From the NCBI RefSeq assembly GCF_009600885.1, contig NZ_VCLA01000194.1:112920-176919 (forward strand): a stretch of DNA of 64,000 bases, read 5' to 3'. Of this stretch, positions 31,632 through 39,465 are shown one piece after another (within the stretch, counting starts at the first letter, position 1; each line of letters starts with the position of its first letter). Position numbers and translations under genes: made by a program. Source of the DNA: Streptomyces jumonjinensis (GTDB lineage: Bacteria > Actinomycetota > Actinomycetes > Streptomycetales > Streptomycetaceae). The notes below the pieces were generated by a model, which worked only from the letters and a program-made list of their open reading frames with translations, did no database searches and was not told the origin of the DNA.

Positions 31632-33437
31632 TTACTTCACGACCGTGATCCGCCCGGTCGCCGGCGGGGCCAGCGGAGAAGACGCGCTGGAGTGCGCGGC
31701 CAGATAGCCGATGAACACGTCCAGATCGGACGCGCCCACGACCTTGTTGCGGTGCTCCTTCAGCACGGAGAAGCCGTCGCCGCCGCCCGAGAGGAACTCG
31801 TTCATCGCGACCCGGTACGTCTTCGCCGGGTCGATCGCCGCACCGTTCAGCTTCACCGAGCCGGTCACCACCCGGTCCGCGCCCGTCTTGGTCATATCCA
31901 GGGTGTAGGTGAAGCCCTCGGACACCTGAAGGATCTTCGGCGAGCCCTGGTTCGCCCCGCTGACCTGCTGCTGAAGCGCGGTGATCAGCTGGGCGCCGGT
32001 CAGGTCGACCACATTCATCATGTTGGTGAACGGCTGCACCGTGAATGCCTCGCCATAGGTCACCACACCGTCGCCCTCAGCGCCGGACGCCGTGTACGTC
32101 AACGGCGCGCGAATCCCGCCCGGGTTCATCAGCGCGAGCTGCGCGCCGCCCTTGTCGGCCGGAGCGAGCGCTTCGAGCTGGGCGTCCGCGATCAGATTGC
32201 CCAGCGGGCGCTCCGGGGCGGCCGGGTTCTCGATGTCGGCGGAGACATGGCCGACCGGCCGGTTGGCGACCGGGGCGGCCAGCGTGTTCCAGCGGTCGAT
32301 CAGCTGCGTCATGTCCGCGGCCTTGGGCACATCGCGGGTGACGACGTGGTTCGCCGACTCCACCGAGGTGCGGACCACGTCCTTGGTCCGGCGGTCGTAG
32401 GTCAGCGTGGTGTCGGTGTACAGCCGGCCGGCGGACGCCGCCGATGTGACGGTGCGCGGCTTGCCGGACGGGTCCGGCACCGTGCACGCGTACGCCTGGT
32501 GGGTGTGGCCGGTGACCAGCGCGTCGACCTGCGGGCTGACCTTCTTCGCGATGTCCACGATCGGCCCGGAGATCCCGTCGCCGGGGCCGGGGCTGTCGCA
32601 GTCGTAGTTGTACGAGGAGGACGCGGGAGCCCCGCCCTCGTGCAGCAGCGCGACGATCGCCTTGACGCCCTTGCGCTCCAGGATCTTCGTGTACTTGTTG
32701 ATCGCCTCGATCTCGTCGCCGAACGTCAGGCCCTTGATGCCCTCCGCGTTGACGATGTCCGGGGTGCCTTCCAGGGTCACCCCGATGAAGCCGATCTTGA
32801 CGCCGTTCTTCTTCCAGACGAAGTACGGGTCCAGCAGCGGCCGGCCCGACTTCTCATGGGTCACATTGGCGGTGAGATAGGGGAAGTCCGCGCCCTTGAA
32901 CTTCTTCCCCTGCTCGTAGCAGCCCTCGGTGGGGTGGCAGCCGCCGTCCTGGATACGGGCCAGTTCCCTGGCGCCCTCGTCGAACTCGTGGTTGCCGACC
33001 GAGGACACGTCGAGGTCCAGCTTGTTCAGCGCCTCGACGGTGGGCTCGTCGTGGAAGAGCCCGGAGAGCATCGGCGTCGCGCCGATCAGATCGCCCGCCG
33101 CGGCGGTGACGGAGTACCGGTTGCCCTCGCGCGCGTCGCGCAGATGGGTCGCGAGATACTCGACGCCGCCCGCGTCGATGGTCCTGGTGGTGCCATCGGG
33201 GTTGGTGTGGGTCACCCGGCCGCCCGAACCGGACGGCGGCTGGAGGTTTCCGTGGAAGTCGTTGAAGGAGAGCAGCTGCACATCGACCGTGCGGCCGTGG
33301 CCGTGGCTGCGCTCTCGCGCCTCGGGGGACCCGGCGGGCATCGCGGCGACGAGCGCGCCGACGGTGGCCAGTCCGGCGACGGCGGTGAGTATGCGGCGGT
33401 TGGCGGACGGGCCGGTCCTGTGCGGTCTGGCTGACAT
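31632..33437 (-). CDS. Secreted bifunctional 5'-nucleotidase / 2',3'-cyclic phosphodiesterase family protein
   Basis: 601 aa. Signal peptide with ANRRILTAVAGLATVGALVA. Calcineurin-like metallophosphatase domain: LLSFNDFHGNL, AGDLIG, VGNHEFD and VTGHTHQAY ligate the two metals. The C-terminal nucleotidase domain holds the substrate motif LMNPGGIRAP and GGGDGFSV. A wall anchor is absent. The family scavenges phosphate from extracellular nucleotides; the homologue in S. coelicolor is, as I recall, part of the phosphate-starvation response, but no clear PHO box could be seen upstream here. AAGGGGAG precedes the ATG at 33437. Confidence 0.88.
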   Translation of the reverse strand: MSARPHRTGPSANRRILTAVAGLATVGALVAAMPAGSPEARERSHGHGRTVDVQLLSFNDFHGNLQPPSGSGGRVTHTNPDGTTRTIDAGGVEYLATHLRDAREGNRYSVTAAAGDLIGATPMLSGLFHDEPTVEALNKLDLDVSSVGNHEFDEGARELARIQDGGCHPTEGCYEQGKKFKGADFPYLTANVTHEKSGRPLLDPYFVWKKNGVKIGFIGVTLEGTPDIVNAEGIKGLTFGDEIEAINKYTKILERKGVKAIVALLHEGGAPASSSYNYDCDSPGPGDGISGPIVDIAKKVSPQVDALVTGHTHQAYACTVPDPSGKPRTVTSAASAGRLYTDTTLTYDRRTKDVVRTSVESANHVVTRDVPKAADMTQLIDRWNTLAAPVANRPVGHVSADIENPAAPERPLGNLIADAQLEALAPADKGGAQLALMNPGGIRAPLTYTASGAEGDGVVTYGEAFTVQPFTNMMNVVDLTGAQLITALQQQVSGANQGSPKILQVSEGFTYTLDMTKTGADRVVTGSVKLNGAAIDPAKTYRVAMNEFLSGGGDGFSVLKEHRNKVVGASDLDVFIGYLAAHSSASSPLAPPATGRITVVK

Positions 33438-33828
33438 CGCTCCCCTTGCTGATTGAGCGGCGGATATGAGGGCTGCGAGCGGCAGCCTAGGGTCAACGCG
33501 CGTAGCGCGACAGAGGGATGAGGTCACGACCTGGTTGCCTTCTCCCGTCGTTCCTTGTCACTTCCCACTAAAAGTCCCTTTTCAGCCAACATCGGTCTTC
33601 GGCCATTCGGCGGCACGGCGGTCAACCTGCGCGCCCCCGTGCGCGGTCACTTCAGGCGATGCCGGCTCGTGGCGGGATCCGAGGTCAGGTCACGGTCACA
33701 CGTCGCCCCCGGGACCGCCCGAGCCAGGCAGCGCCGGGAGGCCGACACCGCACGGCCCAGCAGCACCAGCACGGCTACCGCGGACCCCGCGGACCCCGCG
33801 GAACGCGGGGAAGAGTGAGGAGCAGGGC

Positions 33829-35106
33829 ATGACAGCACGAGGCATGGCACGTACCGGCGCGGCGGGGATCGCGGCGGCGGTGGCGGTCGCCGCGTTCGCC
33901 GCACCGGTCCAGGCCGACACCAGCACCACGGAACGGCAGCGGCACCAGGCCGTCCAGCGCGCGTTGGACACCGTGGTGACCGGCGGCGTCCCCGGAGTCA
34001 CCGCTCAGACGAGAGACGGCCGGGCCGTCTGGAACGGTGCCTCGGGCGTCGGCGACCTCAGAACCGGCAAGGCCCGCGGCAAGAACGACCTCTTCCGCGT
34101 CGCCAGCATCACCAAGACCTTCGTGGCCACCGTCATGCTCCAGCTGGAGGCCGAGGGGAGGCTCAGCCTGGACGACACGGTGGAGCGCCATCTCCCCGGG
34201 GCGGTGACCGGCAACGGCAACGACGGCGGCGAGATCACCGTACGGCAGCTGCTCAACCACAGCAGCGGGATCTACGACTATCTCCAGGACCCGGAGTACA
34301 TGAAGAAGTACATGCTGGGCGACGGCTTCCTCAAGCACCGCTACGACTACCGGTCGCCGCAGGTCGCCGTGGACGTGGCGATGACCCACCGGCCGTACTT
34401 CGCCCCCGGCACGGGCTTCCGGTACTCCAACACCAACTATGTCCTCGCCGCGCTGATCATGGAGAAGCTCACCGGGAACAGCTACGAGCACGAAGTGCGC
34501 GAGCGGATCGTCAAGCCGCTGAAGCTGCGGCACACCACCGCCCCGGGCGACAGCTCCGCGATGCCGAAGCCCAGCAGCCGCGCGTACTCCAAGCTGACCG
34601 AGGACCCCGCGGCCACCAAGATCTACGACGTCACCCGCCAGAACGCCTCCCAGTCCTGGGCCGAGGGCGACATGATCTCCAGCTCGAACGATCTCAACCG
34701 GTTCTACCGCGCCCTGCTCCGCGGCAAGCTGCTGCCGGAGAAGCAGCTCACCGCGATGAAGACGCTCAGTCCGCACTCCGTCGAGGGCGGTTCGGGCTAT
34801 GGCCTCGCGCTGGAGAAGATGAAGCTGAGCTGCGATGTCGAGGTGTGGGGGCACACCGGCGGCTGGATCGGCAGTCTCTCCGTCGCGTACTCCACCGAGG
34901 ACGGCGGCCGTCAGCTCGCCTTCAACACCAACGGCGACTGGGAGGGCAAGGATCTGCTGGGGGTGGTGGAAGCAGGGTTCTGCGGCGCCAAGGCGAAGGC
35001 CGAACCGAAGGCCGCGCCGAAGACCGCGCCGGGGGCCGCACTGAAGACCACGCTGAAGACCATGCCGAAGGCCGAGACGAAGGCCGCCGCGAAGACCGCA
35101 TCGTAG
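33829..35106 (+). CDS. Secreted class C beta-lactamase-like serine hydrolase / D-Ala-D-Ala carboxypeptidase, copy 1
   Basis: 425 aa. Signal peptide (GIAAAVAVAAFAAPVQA), then a penicillin-binding fold: SxxK is SITK in RVASITKTF, YxN is YSN in GFRYSNTNY, and the third motif is HTG in WGHTGGW. The 38 residues after the domain form a low-complexity Lys/Pro/Ala tail (KAEPKAAPKTAPGAALKTT) not present in the neighbouring paralogue. Such proteins trim peptidoglycan peptides or cleave related esters. Start ATG 33829 has GAGGAG upstream. It is head-to-tail with copy 2, 64 bp away. Confidence 0.88.
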   Translation: MTARGMARTGAAGIAAAVAVAAFAAPVQADTSTTERQRHQAVQRALDTVVTGGVPGVTAQTRDGRAVWNGASGVGDLRTGKARGKNDLFRVASITKTFVATVMLQLEAEGRLSLDDTVERHLPGAVTGNGNDGGEITVRQLLNHSSGIYDYLQDPEYMKKYMLGDGFLKHRYDYRSPQVAVDVAMTHRPYFAPGTGFRYSNTNYVLAALIMEKLTGNSYEHEVRERIVKPLKLRHTTAPGDSSAMPKPSSRAYSKLTEDPAATKIYDVTRQNASQSWAEGDMISSSNDLNRFYRALLRGKLLPEKQLTAMKTLSPHSVEGGSGYGLALEKMKLSCDVEVWGHTGGWIGSLSVAYSTEDGGRQLAFNTNGDWEGKDLLGVVEAGFCGAKAKAEPKAAPKTAPGAALKTTLKTMPKAETKAAAKTAS

Positions 35107-35170
35107 AACACGCCGAAGATCCTCCGCCGGGGCACGATGTCATGACGACACGTTACGAGAGGAGCACCGT

Positions 35171-36352
35171 ATGACGACACGACAGCTCACCCGTACCAGC
35201 GTGGCGGGCATCGCCGCGGCGGCGGTCGCCGTCGCCGTGTTCACCGCCCCGGCGCAGGCCGACACCAGCACCACGGAGCAGCAGCGGCACCAGGCCACCC
35301 AGCGGGCGCTCGACGCCACGGTGGCGGCCGGCATCCCCGGCGCGCTCGCCCGGACCCGGGACGCGCACGGCGTCTGGCAGGGCGCGTCGGGCGTCGCCGA
35401 CCGCGAGACCGGCAGGGCACGCGGCTCGAACGACCGCTTCCGGATAGCCAGCATCACCAAGACCTTCGTCGCGACCGTGCTGCTCCAGATGGAGGCCGAG
35501 GGGGAGCTCGACCTCGACGACACCGTGGAGCGCCATCTCCCCGGGGTCGTCCGGGGCAACGGCAACGACGGCAGCAAGATCACCGTACGGCAGCTGCTCA
35601 ACCACACCAGCGGGCTCTACAGCTACTCCTCCGACCCGGAGTACGCGAAGAAGTACCTCGCGGGCGAGAACTTTCTGAAGCATCGTTACGACGCCGTGTC
35701 GCCCGAGACGAAGATCAAGGTGGCCATGGGGCACCGGCCGGACTTCGCGCCAGGGGCCCGGCACTCGTACTCCAACACCGGCTATGTGCTGGCCGGGATG
35801 GTCATCGAGAAGGTCGGCGGCGACAGCTACGAGGACGAGGTCCGCGAGCGGATCATCAAGCCGCTGAAGCTGCGGCACACCACCAACCCCGGCGACAGCG
35901 CCCAGCTGCCGAAGCCCAGCGGCCGGGCCTACTCGAAACTCTCGCGGCAGAACACGCCGGAGATCTGGGACGTGACGGAGATCCACGGGTCCCGGAGCTG
36001 GGCGGGCGGGGACATCATCTCCACCACCGGGGACCTCAACCGGTTCTTCAGCGCGCTGATGGGCGGGAAGCTGCTGCCGAAGAAGCAGCTCACCGCGATG
36101 AAGACCACCGTGCCCAGCCCGGATTACCTCCCCGGCAGCGAGTACGGCCTCGGCGTCCACACCTACCGGACGAGCTGCGGCACCCGGCTGTGGGGCCACG
36201 GCGGACGCGGCGTGGGCTCGGTCACCGAGGCCGCCACCACCGGGGACGGCCGCAGACAGCTCTCGTACAACTTCAACGGGGACTGGGCCATGCCCGTGAG
36301 CATCGTGGAAGCCGAATTCTGCGACGGAGCCGGGGCCGAGGACGCGCGCTGA
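35171..36352 (+). CDS. Secreted class C beta-lactamase-like serine hydrolase, copy 2
   Basis: 393 aa, tandem paralogue of the preceding gene, closely similar through the N-terminal half (ADTSTTE-QQRHQA, LNHTSGLY). SITK and YSN motifs are intact, but the third motif reads GHGGRG, losing the Thr of H-T-G, which may alter substrate or rate. A final Cys pair (RTSCGTRLW, AEFCDGAG) parallels copy 1. No Lys-rich tail. The ribosome-binding site GAGAGGAG precedes the ATG. The two copies likely arose by local duplication and then diverged. Confidence 0.87.
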   Translation: MTTRQLTRTSVAGIAAAAVAVAVFTAPAQADTSTTEQQRHQATQRALDATVAAGIPGALARTRDAHGVWQGASGVADRETGRARGSNDRFRIASITKTFVATVLLQMEAEGELDLDDTVERHLPGVVRGNGNDGSKITVRQLLNHTSGLYSYSSDPEYAKKYLAGENFLKHRYDAVSPETKIKVAMGHRPDFAPGARHSYSNTGYVLAGMVIEKVGGDSYEDEVRERIIKPLKLRHTTNPGDSAQLPKPSGRAYSKLSRQNTPEIWDVTEIHGSRSWAGGDIISTTGDLNRFFSALMGGKLLPKKQLTAMKTTVPSPDYLPGSEYGLGVHTYRTSCGTRLWGHGGRGVGSVTEAATTGDGRRQLSYNFNGDWAMPVSIVEAEFCDGAGAEDAR

Positions 36353-36380
36353 GGACCGGCGCTGAGGACTGCCGCACCTC

Positions 36381-36797
36381 TCACACCAGCGTCAGAAACC
36401 TCACCGGACGCACGGACCATTCAAAATGCTCGCCGTTGAGCGCGGTGAAGGCGAACCCGACCGGCAGCCCCCGGTGGAGCGCGGCGACCGCCTGCACATC
36501 CCCGGAGAGTCCGTCGTCGCTGTGATCGTCGAGCGCTTCGAGGATCGCGTGCCGGTCGCGCGAGGTCAGCTGCCCGGCCCGGGTGCGGACGGAGTCACGG
36601 AGCATACGGATCGCCTGGCGCGGGCTGCCGGGCGCGGACAGCTCGCACGGCTCCGGGCTCCGTTCGTTCTCCTCCTCGCCGCAGGGATGGTGGAGCAGCA
36701 GCTCGTACCAGAGGCCGGAGCGCAGCAACGGCGGGCGGACCGGACGCGGAAGCCGATCCGTTCCTTCGAAGATCGCCAAGTGGGACGGTGCGAGCAT
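36381..36797 (-). CDS. Unrecognised 138-aa protein behind an operator-like palindrome
   Basis: ATG at 36797 with a perfect AGGAGG ribosome-binding site. The protein has no signal or membrane segment; it opens MLAPSHLAIFEGTDRLPRPV, has an acidic Cys-containing stretch (HHPCGEEENERSPEPCELSA) and ends in a beta-rich block (VGFAFTALNGEHFEWSVRPV). I do not recognise a family. It lies downstream of and in line with the Scr1-type regulator and DUF397 gene, but a 147-bp gap with a perfect 10-bp inverted repeat suggests its own promoter under local control. Confidence 0.72.
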   Translation of the reverse strand: MLAPSHLAIFEGTDRLPRPVRPPLLRSGLWYELLLHHPCGEEENERSPEPCELSAPGSPRQAIRMLRDSVRTRAGQLTSRDRHAILEALDDHSDDGLSGDVQAVAALHRGLPVGFAFTALNGEHFEWSVRPVRFLTLV

Positions 36798-36882
36798 GTC
36801 TCGCCTCCTGTCACGGTGGCAGGGGCCGGGAGTCGACCCCGAGTGACGACACACAGCGACCGTACCGCCACGAAGAGCGAGG

Positions 36883-36910
36883 TGCAACAGTGGGACGGCA
36901 CACTGTTGCA
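36883..36910 (-). promoter_or_regulatory. Perfect 10-bp inverted repeat, predicted operator
   Basis: TGCAACAGTG (36883-36892) and CACTGTTGCA (36901-36910) flank GGACGGCA, about 86-113 bases before the start of the unknown gene. The half-site CACTGTTG recurs at 38121-38128 in the promoter region of the neighbouring Scr1-type regulator, and TGCAACAGTG recurs at 7322-7331. A binding site for the adjacent HTH protein is the simplest reading. Confidence 0.55.
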
Positions 36911-36944
36911 ACCGAAATTCACCCCTCCGCCCCCGTGCGAGGCC

Positions 36945-37184
36945 CTAATGGACCAGATGATCGAACTCCCCCGCCTTGACACCGAGGATGAACGCCCGGA
37001 GCCGTTCGACGGGAATGGTGATGACCCGGTCGGGATCCTCGCTCTCCCGTAGCTTGATCACCCCGTCGACGCCCGCCATCTCCACACAGTTCTGGCTCTC
37101 GTCCGACCCTGAGAACGATGACTTCTGCCAGGTGACACGCCTGTCCGGCCGGTCGCCGACGTGGTCGCTGATGCGCTCGCCCAT
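36945..37184 (-). CDS. DUF397 domain protein
   Basis: 79 aa. TWQKSSFSGSDESQNCVEMA is the conserved DUF397 beginning (W-x-K-S-S-x-S), and LRESEDPDRVITIPVERLRA the end. DUF397 proteins are small partners encoded beside Scr1-type HTH regulators in Streptomyces, for example in the WhiJ/BldB neighbourhoods, and are thought to modulate the HTH protein. It starts 10 bases after the regulator's stop, forming the usual two-gene unit. Confidence 0.88.
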   Translation of the reverse strand: MGERISDHVGDRPDRRVTWQKSSFSGSDESQNCVEMAGVDGVIKLRESEDPDRVITIPVERLRAFILGVKAGEFDHLVH

Positions 37185-37194
37185 GGGTTCCGAC

Positions 37195-38043
37195 TCACCG
37201 TTCCCGAGCTATGCGCCGCAGGACCGCGCGCGAGGCGTCCGGATCGAGCGCGGCGGCCCTGACCGAGTCGAACAGCAGCCGGTAGCGCGCCAGCTGGGCC
37301 TCGGCGTCCAGGAAGCCACTGCCGAAGGCGCTGTCCAGCTGAACCGTGTCCAGCTGCGGAATCGTCGCGCCCACATACATCGCCGAATGCACCGAGCCGG
37401 TGATCTGCGCCTCGAAGGGGATGATGCGCAGCGTCACACTGGGCCACTGCGAGACCTCGTGCATGAAGTCGAGCTGCTCGCGCACGACGCCGCCCGCGCA
37501 GTAGCGCATCCGCAGCGCCGCCTCGTGCACCAGCGCCTCGTACTCCATGGGCACCGGGCGGTCGAAGACCCCCCGGCGGGCCATCCGGTGCTCGACCCGC
37601 GGGCCCGCCTCGGCCGGGGGCAGCGCGGCGATCCCGCCGAGCATCAACTCCCGGGCGTACTCCCTGATCTGGAGCAGTCCGGGGATGTGCAGCATCTCGA
37701 TCTGACGGAGGCTGGTGGCGTGGTGCTCCAGCTCCGCGAGGTCCAGAAAGCCGGGCGACAGCACCCCCCGATACGCCTCCCACCAGCCCTTCGTCCGCTC
37801 CTCGGCCATGCTCGCCAGGGCGTCGACCAGGTGTTTGTCGGTCGCCGAGTAGTGGGCGGCGAGCCGGCGGACGCGTTCGGCGCTGACCCCGTAGCGGCCC
37901 GACTCGATATGGCTGATCTGCGCTCGTTCGCCGCCCAGGAAGGCCGCCGCCGTGCTGCCGGACATCCCCGCCCGCTCCCGCAGCTTCCGCAACTCCGCCC
38001 CCAACCGCCGCTGCCGGGCGGTCGGATAGCTCCTCGGCGGCAT
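37195..38043 (-). CDS. Scr1-type XRE regulator (HTH plus DUF5753)
   Basis: 282 aa. N-terminal HTH at residues about 15-70 (LGAELRKLRERAGMSGSTAA, FLGGERAQISHIESGRYGVS) and a C-terminal DUF5753 domain (LRQIEMLHIPGLLQIREYAR, LRIIPFEAQITGSVHSAMYV). These regulators act with a DUF397 partner, here the next gene; known members influence development and antibiotic production. Its upstream gap holds AGTGTG-CGGC-CACACT at 38068-38083 and a CACTGTTG half-site at 38121-38128, both plausible autoregulatory sites. Divergent from mshD. Confidence 0.88.
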   Translation of the reverse strand: MPPRSYPTARQRRLGAELRKLRERAGMSGSTAAAFLGGERAQISHIESGRYGVSAERVRRLAAHYSATDKHLVDALASMAEERTKGWWEAYRGVLSPGFLDLAELEHHATSLRQIEMLHIPGLLQIREYARELMLGGIAALPPAEAGPRVEHRMARRGVFDRPVPMEYEALVHEAALRMRYCAGGVVREQLDFMHEVSQWPSVTLRIIPFEAQITGSVHSAMYVGATIPQLDTVQLDSAFGSGFLDAEAQLARYRLLFDSVRAAALDPDASRAVLRRIARER

Positions 38044-38067
38044 GGCGTGCCTCCCCTTCCGTAGGTA

Positions 38068-38128
38068 AGTGTGCGGCCACACTCTGCCACGGCCCACCCG
38101 TTCGATTGAGACGGCCGTCGCACTGTTG
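38068..38128 (-). promoter_or_regulatory. Operator-like palindrome and half-site upstream of the Scr1-type regulator
   Basis: AGTGTG (38068-38073) and CACACT (38078-38083) pair around CGGC, 25-40 bases before the start codon. Further upstream CACTGTTG at 38121-38128 repeats the half-site of the palindrome at 36883-36910. The divergent mshD gene shares this 135-bp gap and could be affected. Confidence 0.4.
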
Positions 38129-38178
38129 TGCCGGGGCGGGGCCGCCGTGCACGGCATCCACGGTCGTAGGCTCTTCCC

Positions 38179-39102
38179 ATGACGACTGACGCAGTGAATC
38201 CGGGGCCCGGCAGGGAGATCGAGAGCCTTGACGAGCTGTCGGCCCAGCAGGCGGAGGCCGTCCTCGCCCTGCTCGCCGACGCCGCCGAGTCGGACGGGAC
38301 ACAGGCCGTCTCGGAACAGGGACGGCTCCAGTTGCGCGGCGGCAAGCGGGAGGGCGTACGGCACTTCCTCCTCACCGTCGGCGGGGAGCTGACCGGATAC
38401 GCGCAGCTGGAGGACGTCGACCCGGTCGAGGCCCCCGCGGCCGAACTCGTCGTCCACCCCTCGCGCCGCGGCTGCGGCCACGGCCGGGCCCTGGGCAGCG
38501 CGCTGCTTGCGGCCTCCGGCAAGCGGCTGCGGGTCTGGGCGCACGGCGGGAGGTCCGCCGCCCGGCATCTGGCGCAGGTGCTCGGGCTGACCCTCTTCCG
38601 CGAGCTGCGGCAGCTGCGCCGGTCGCTGGAGCCGCTGGACATCGCCGAACCGGTCTTTCCGCCCGGGGTCACCGTACGGACCTTCGTCCCCGGCCAGGAC
38701 GACGCCGCCTGGCTGGCGGTGAACGCCGCCGCGTTCGCGCACCACCCCGAGCAGGGCTCGCTGACCCAGCGGGATCTGGACGACCGCAAGAGCGAACCGT
38801 GGTTCGACCCCCAGGGCTTCTTCCTCGCCGAGCGCGACGGCGAGCTCATCGGCTTCCACTGGACGAAGGTGCACGCCGCCGAGCAGCTCGGCGAGGTCTA
38901 TGTGATCGGCATCCGCCCCGACGCCCAGGGCGGCGGGCTCGGCAGGGCGCTCACCGCCGCCGGGCTGCGCCATCTGGCGGCGCAGGGGCTGCCGACCGCG
39001 ATGCTGTACGTGGACGCGGACAACACGCCCGCCGTCACGGTGTACGAGCGGCTGGGCTTCACCACGCACGAGGTCGATCTGATGTACCGGACGGAGTCCT
39101 GA
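38179..39102 (+). CDS. mshD: Mycothiol synthase (mycothiol biosynthesis, last step)
   Basis: 307 aa with two tandem GNAT domains, the arrangement specific to MshD. N-terminal domain: AAELVVHPSRRGCGHGRALG; C-terminal, active domain: GEVYVIGIRPDAQGGGLGRA and LYVDADNTPAVTVYERLGF. It acetylates the Cys amino group of Cys-GlcN-Ins to give mycothiol. TAGGCT at 38167-38172 lies 6 bases before the ATG, so the mRNA is probably leaderless. Confidence 0.93.
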   Translation: MTTDAVNPGPGREIESLDELSAQQAEAVLALLADAAESDGTQAVSEQGRLQLRGGKREGVRHFLLTVGGELTGYAQLEDVDPVEAPAAELVVHPSRRGCGHGRALGSALLAASGKRLRVWAHGGRSAARHLAQVLGLTLFRELRQLRRSLEPLDIAEPVFPPGVTVRTFVPGQDDAAWLAVNAAAFAHHPEQGSLTQRDLDDRKSEPWFDPQGFFLAERDGELIGFHWTKVHAAEQLGEVYVIGIRPDAQGGGLGRALTAAGLRHLAAQGLPTAMLYVDADNTPAVTVYERLGFTTHEVDLMYRTES

Positions 39103-39112
39103 GGCGGGGGGC

Positions 39113-39159
39113 GGGCCGGGGCGTGTCGAGCGCGGGCCGGGCCGGGGCATGTCGAGCGC
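39113..39159. repeat. Two copies of a 21-bp direct repeat after mshD
   Basis: GGGCCGGGGCRTGTCGAGCG (plus a final C) occurs at 39113-39133 and 39139-39159 with one difference. The following 80 bases repeat GGGCCGTGAG and CCGTGAGCAC motifs. No gene is seen between mshD and ppk (39103-39465). Confidence 0.75.
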
Positions 39160-39465
39160 AGGGGGCTGCTGAGCATCCCGTGGGCGCGGGGGCCTGAGCA
39201 CGGGGCCGTGAGAACAGGGCCGTGAGCGCAGATCCCGTGAGCACGGGACGCCTCAGGCCCCCCGAGCCGACCGCGCAGGTCAGCCCTCCGCCCCCCGCCC
39301 GCTTCCCCTGCGTCATGTCGTCGTCACCGGCCATTCAGACAGCGCTGCGACCCTCGCCCCATGCAGCCCGCTCGGCCCGCCTCCACACCCTCCTCCCGCA
39401 GTGGGAAGATCGCTTCCGCTCGCTCCGACGCGCCTCTCTTCCCCACTACGCGGAAGAATGGGTTC

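Noticed and set aside
31299..33434. 711-codon plus-strand frame opposite the nucleotidase and PI-PLC genes
   Set aside because: It is antisense to proteins with signal peptides and full catalytic motifs; high GC keeps opposite frames open. Its translation is Arg/Gly/Val low-complexity with no domain.
39103..39465. PHO box upstream of ppk
   Set aside because: GTCACCGGCCATTCA near 39327 resembles one unit, but no second unit sits in 11-bp register.
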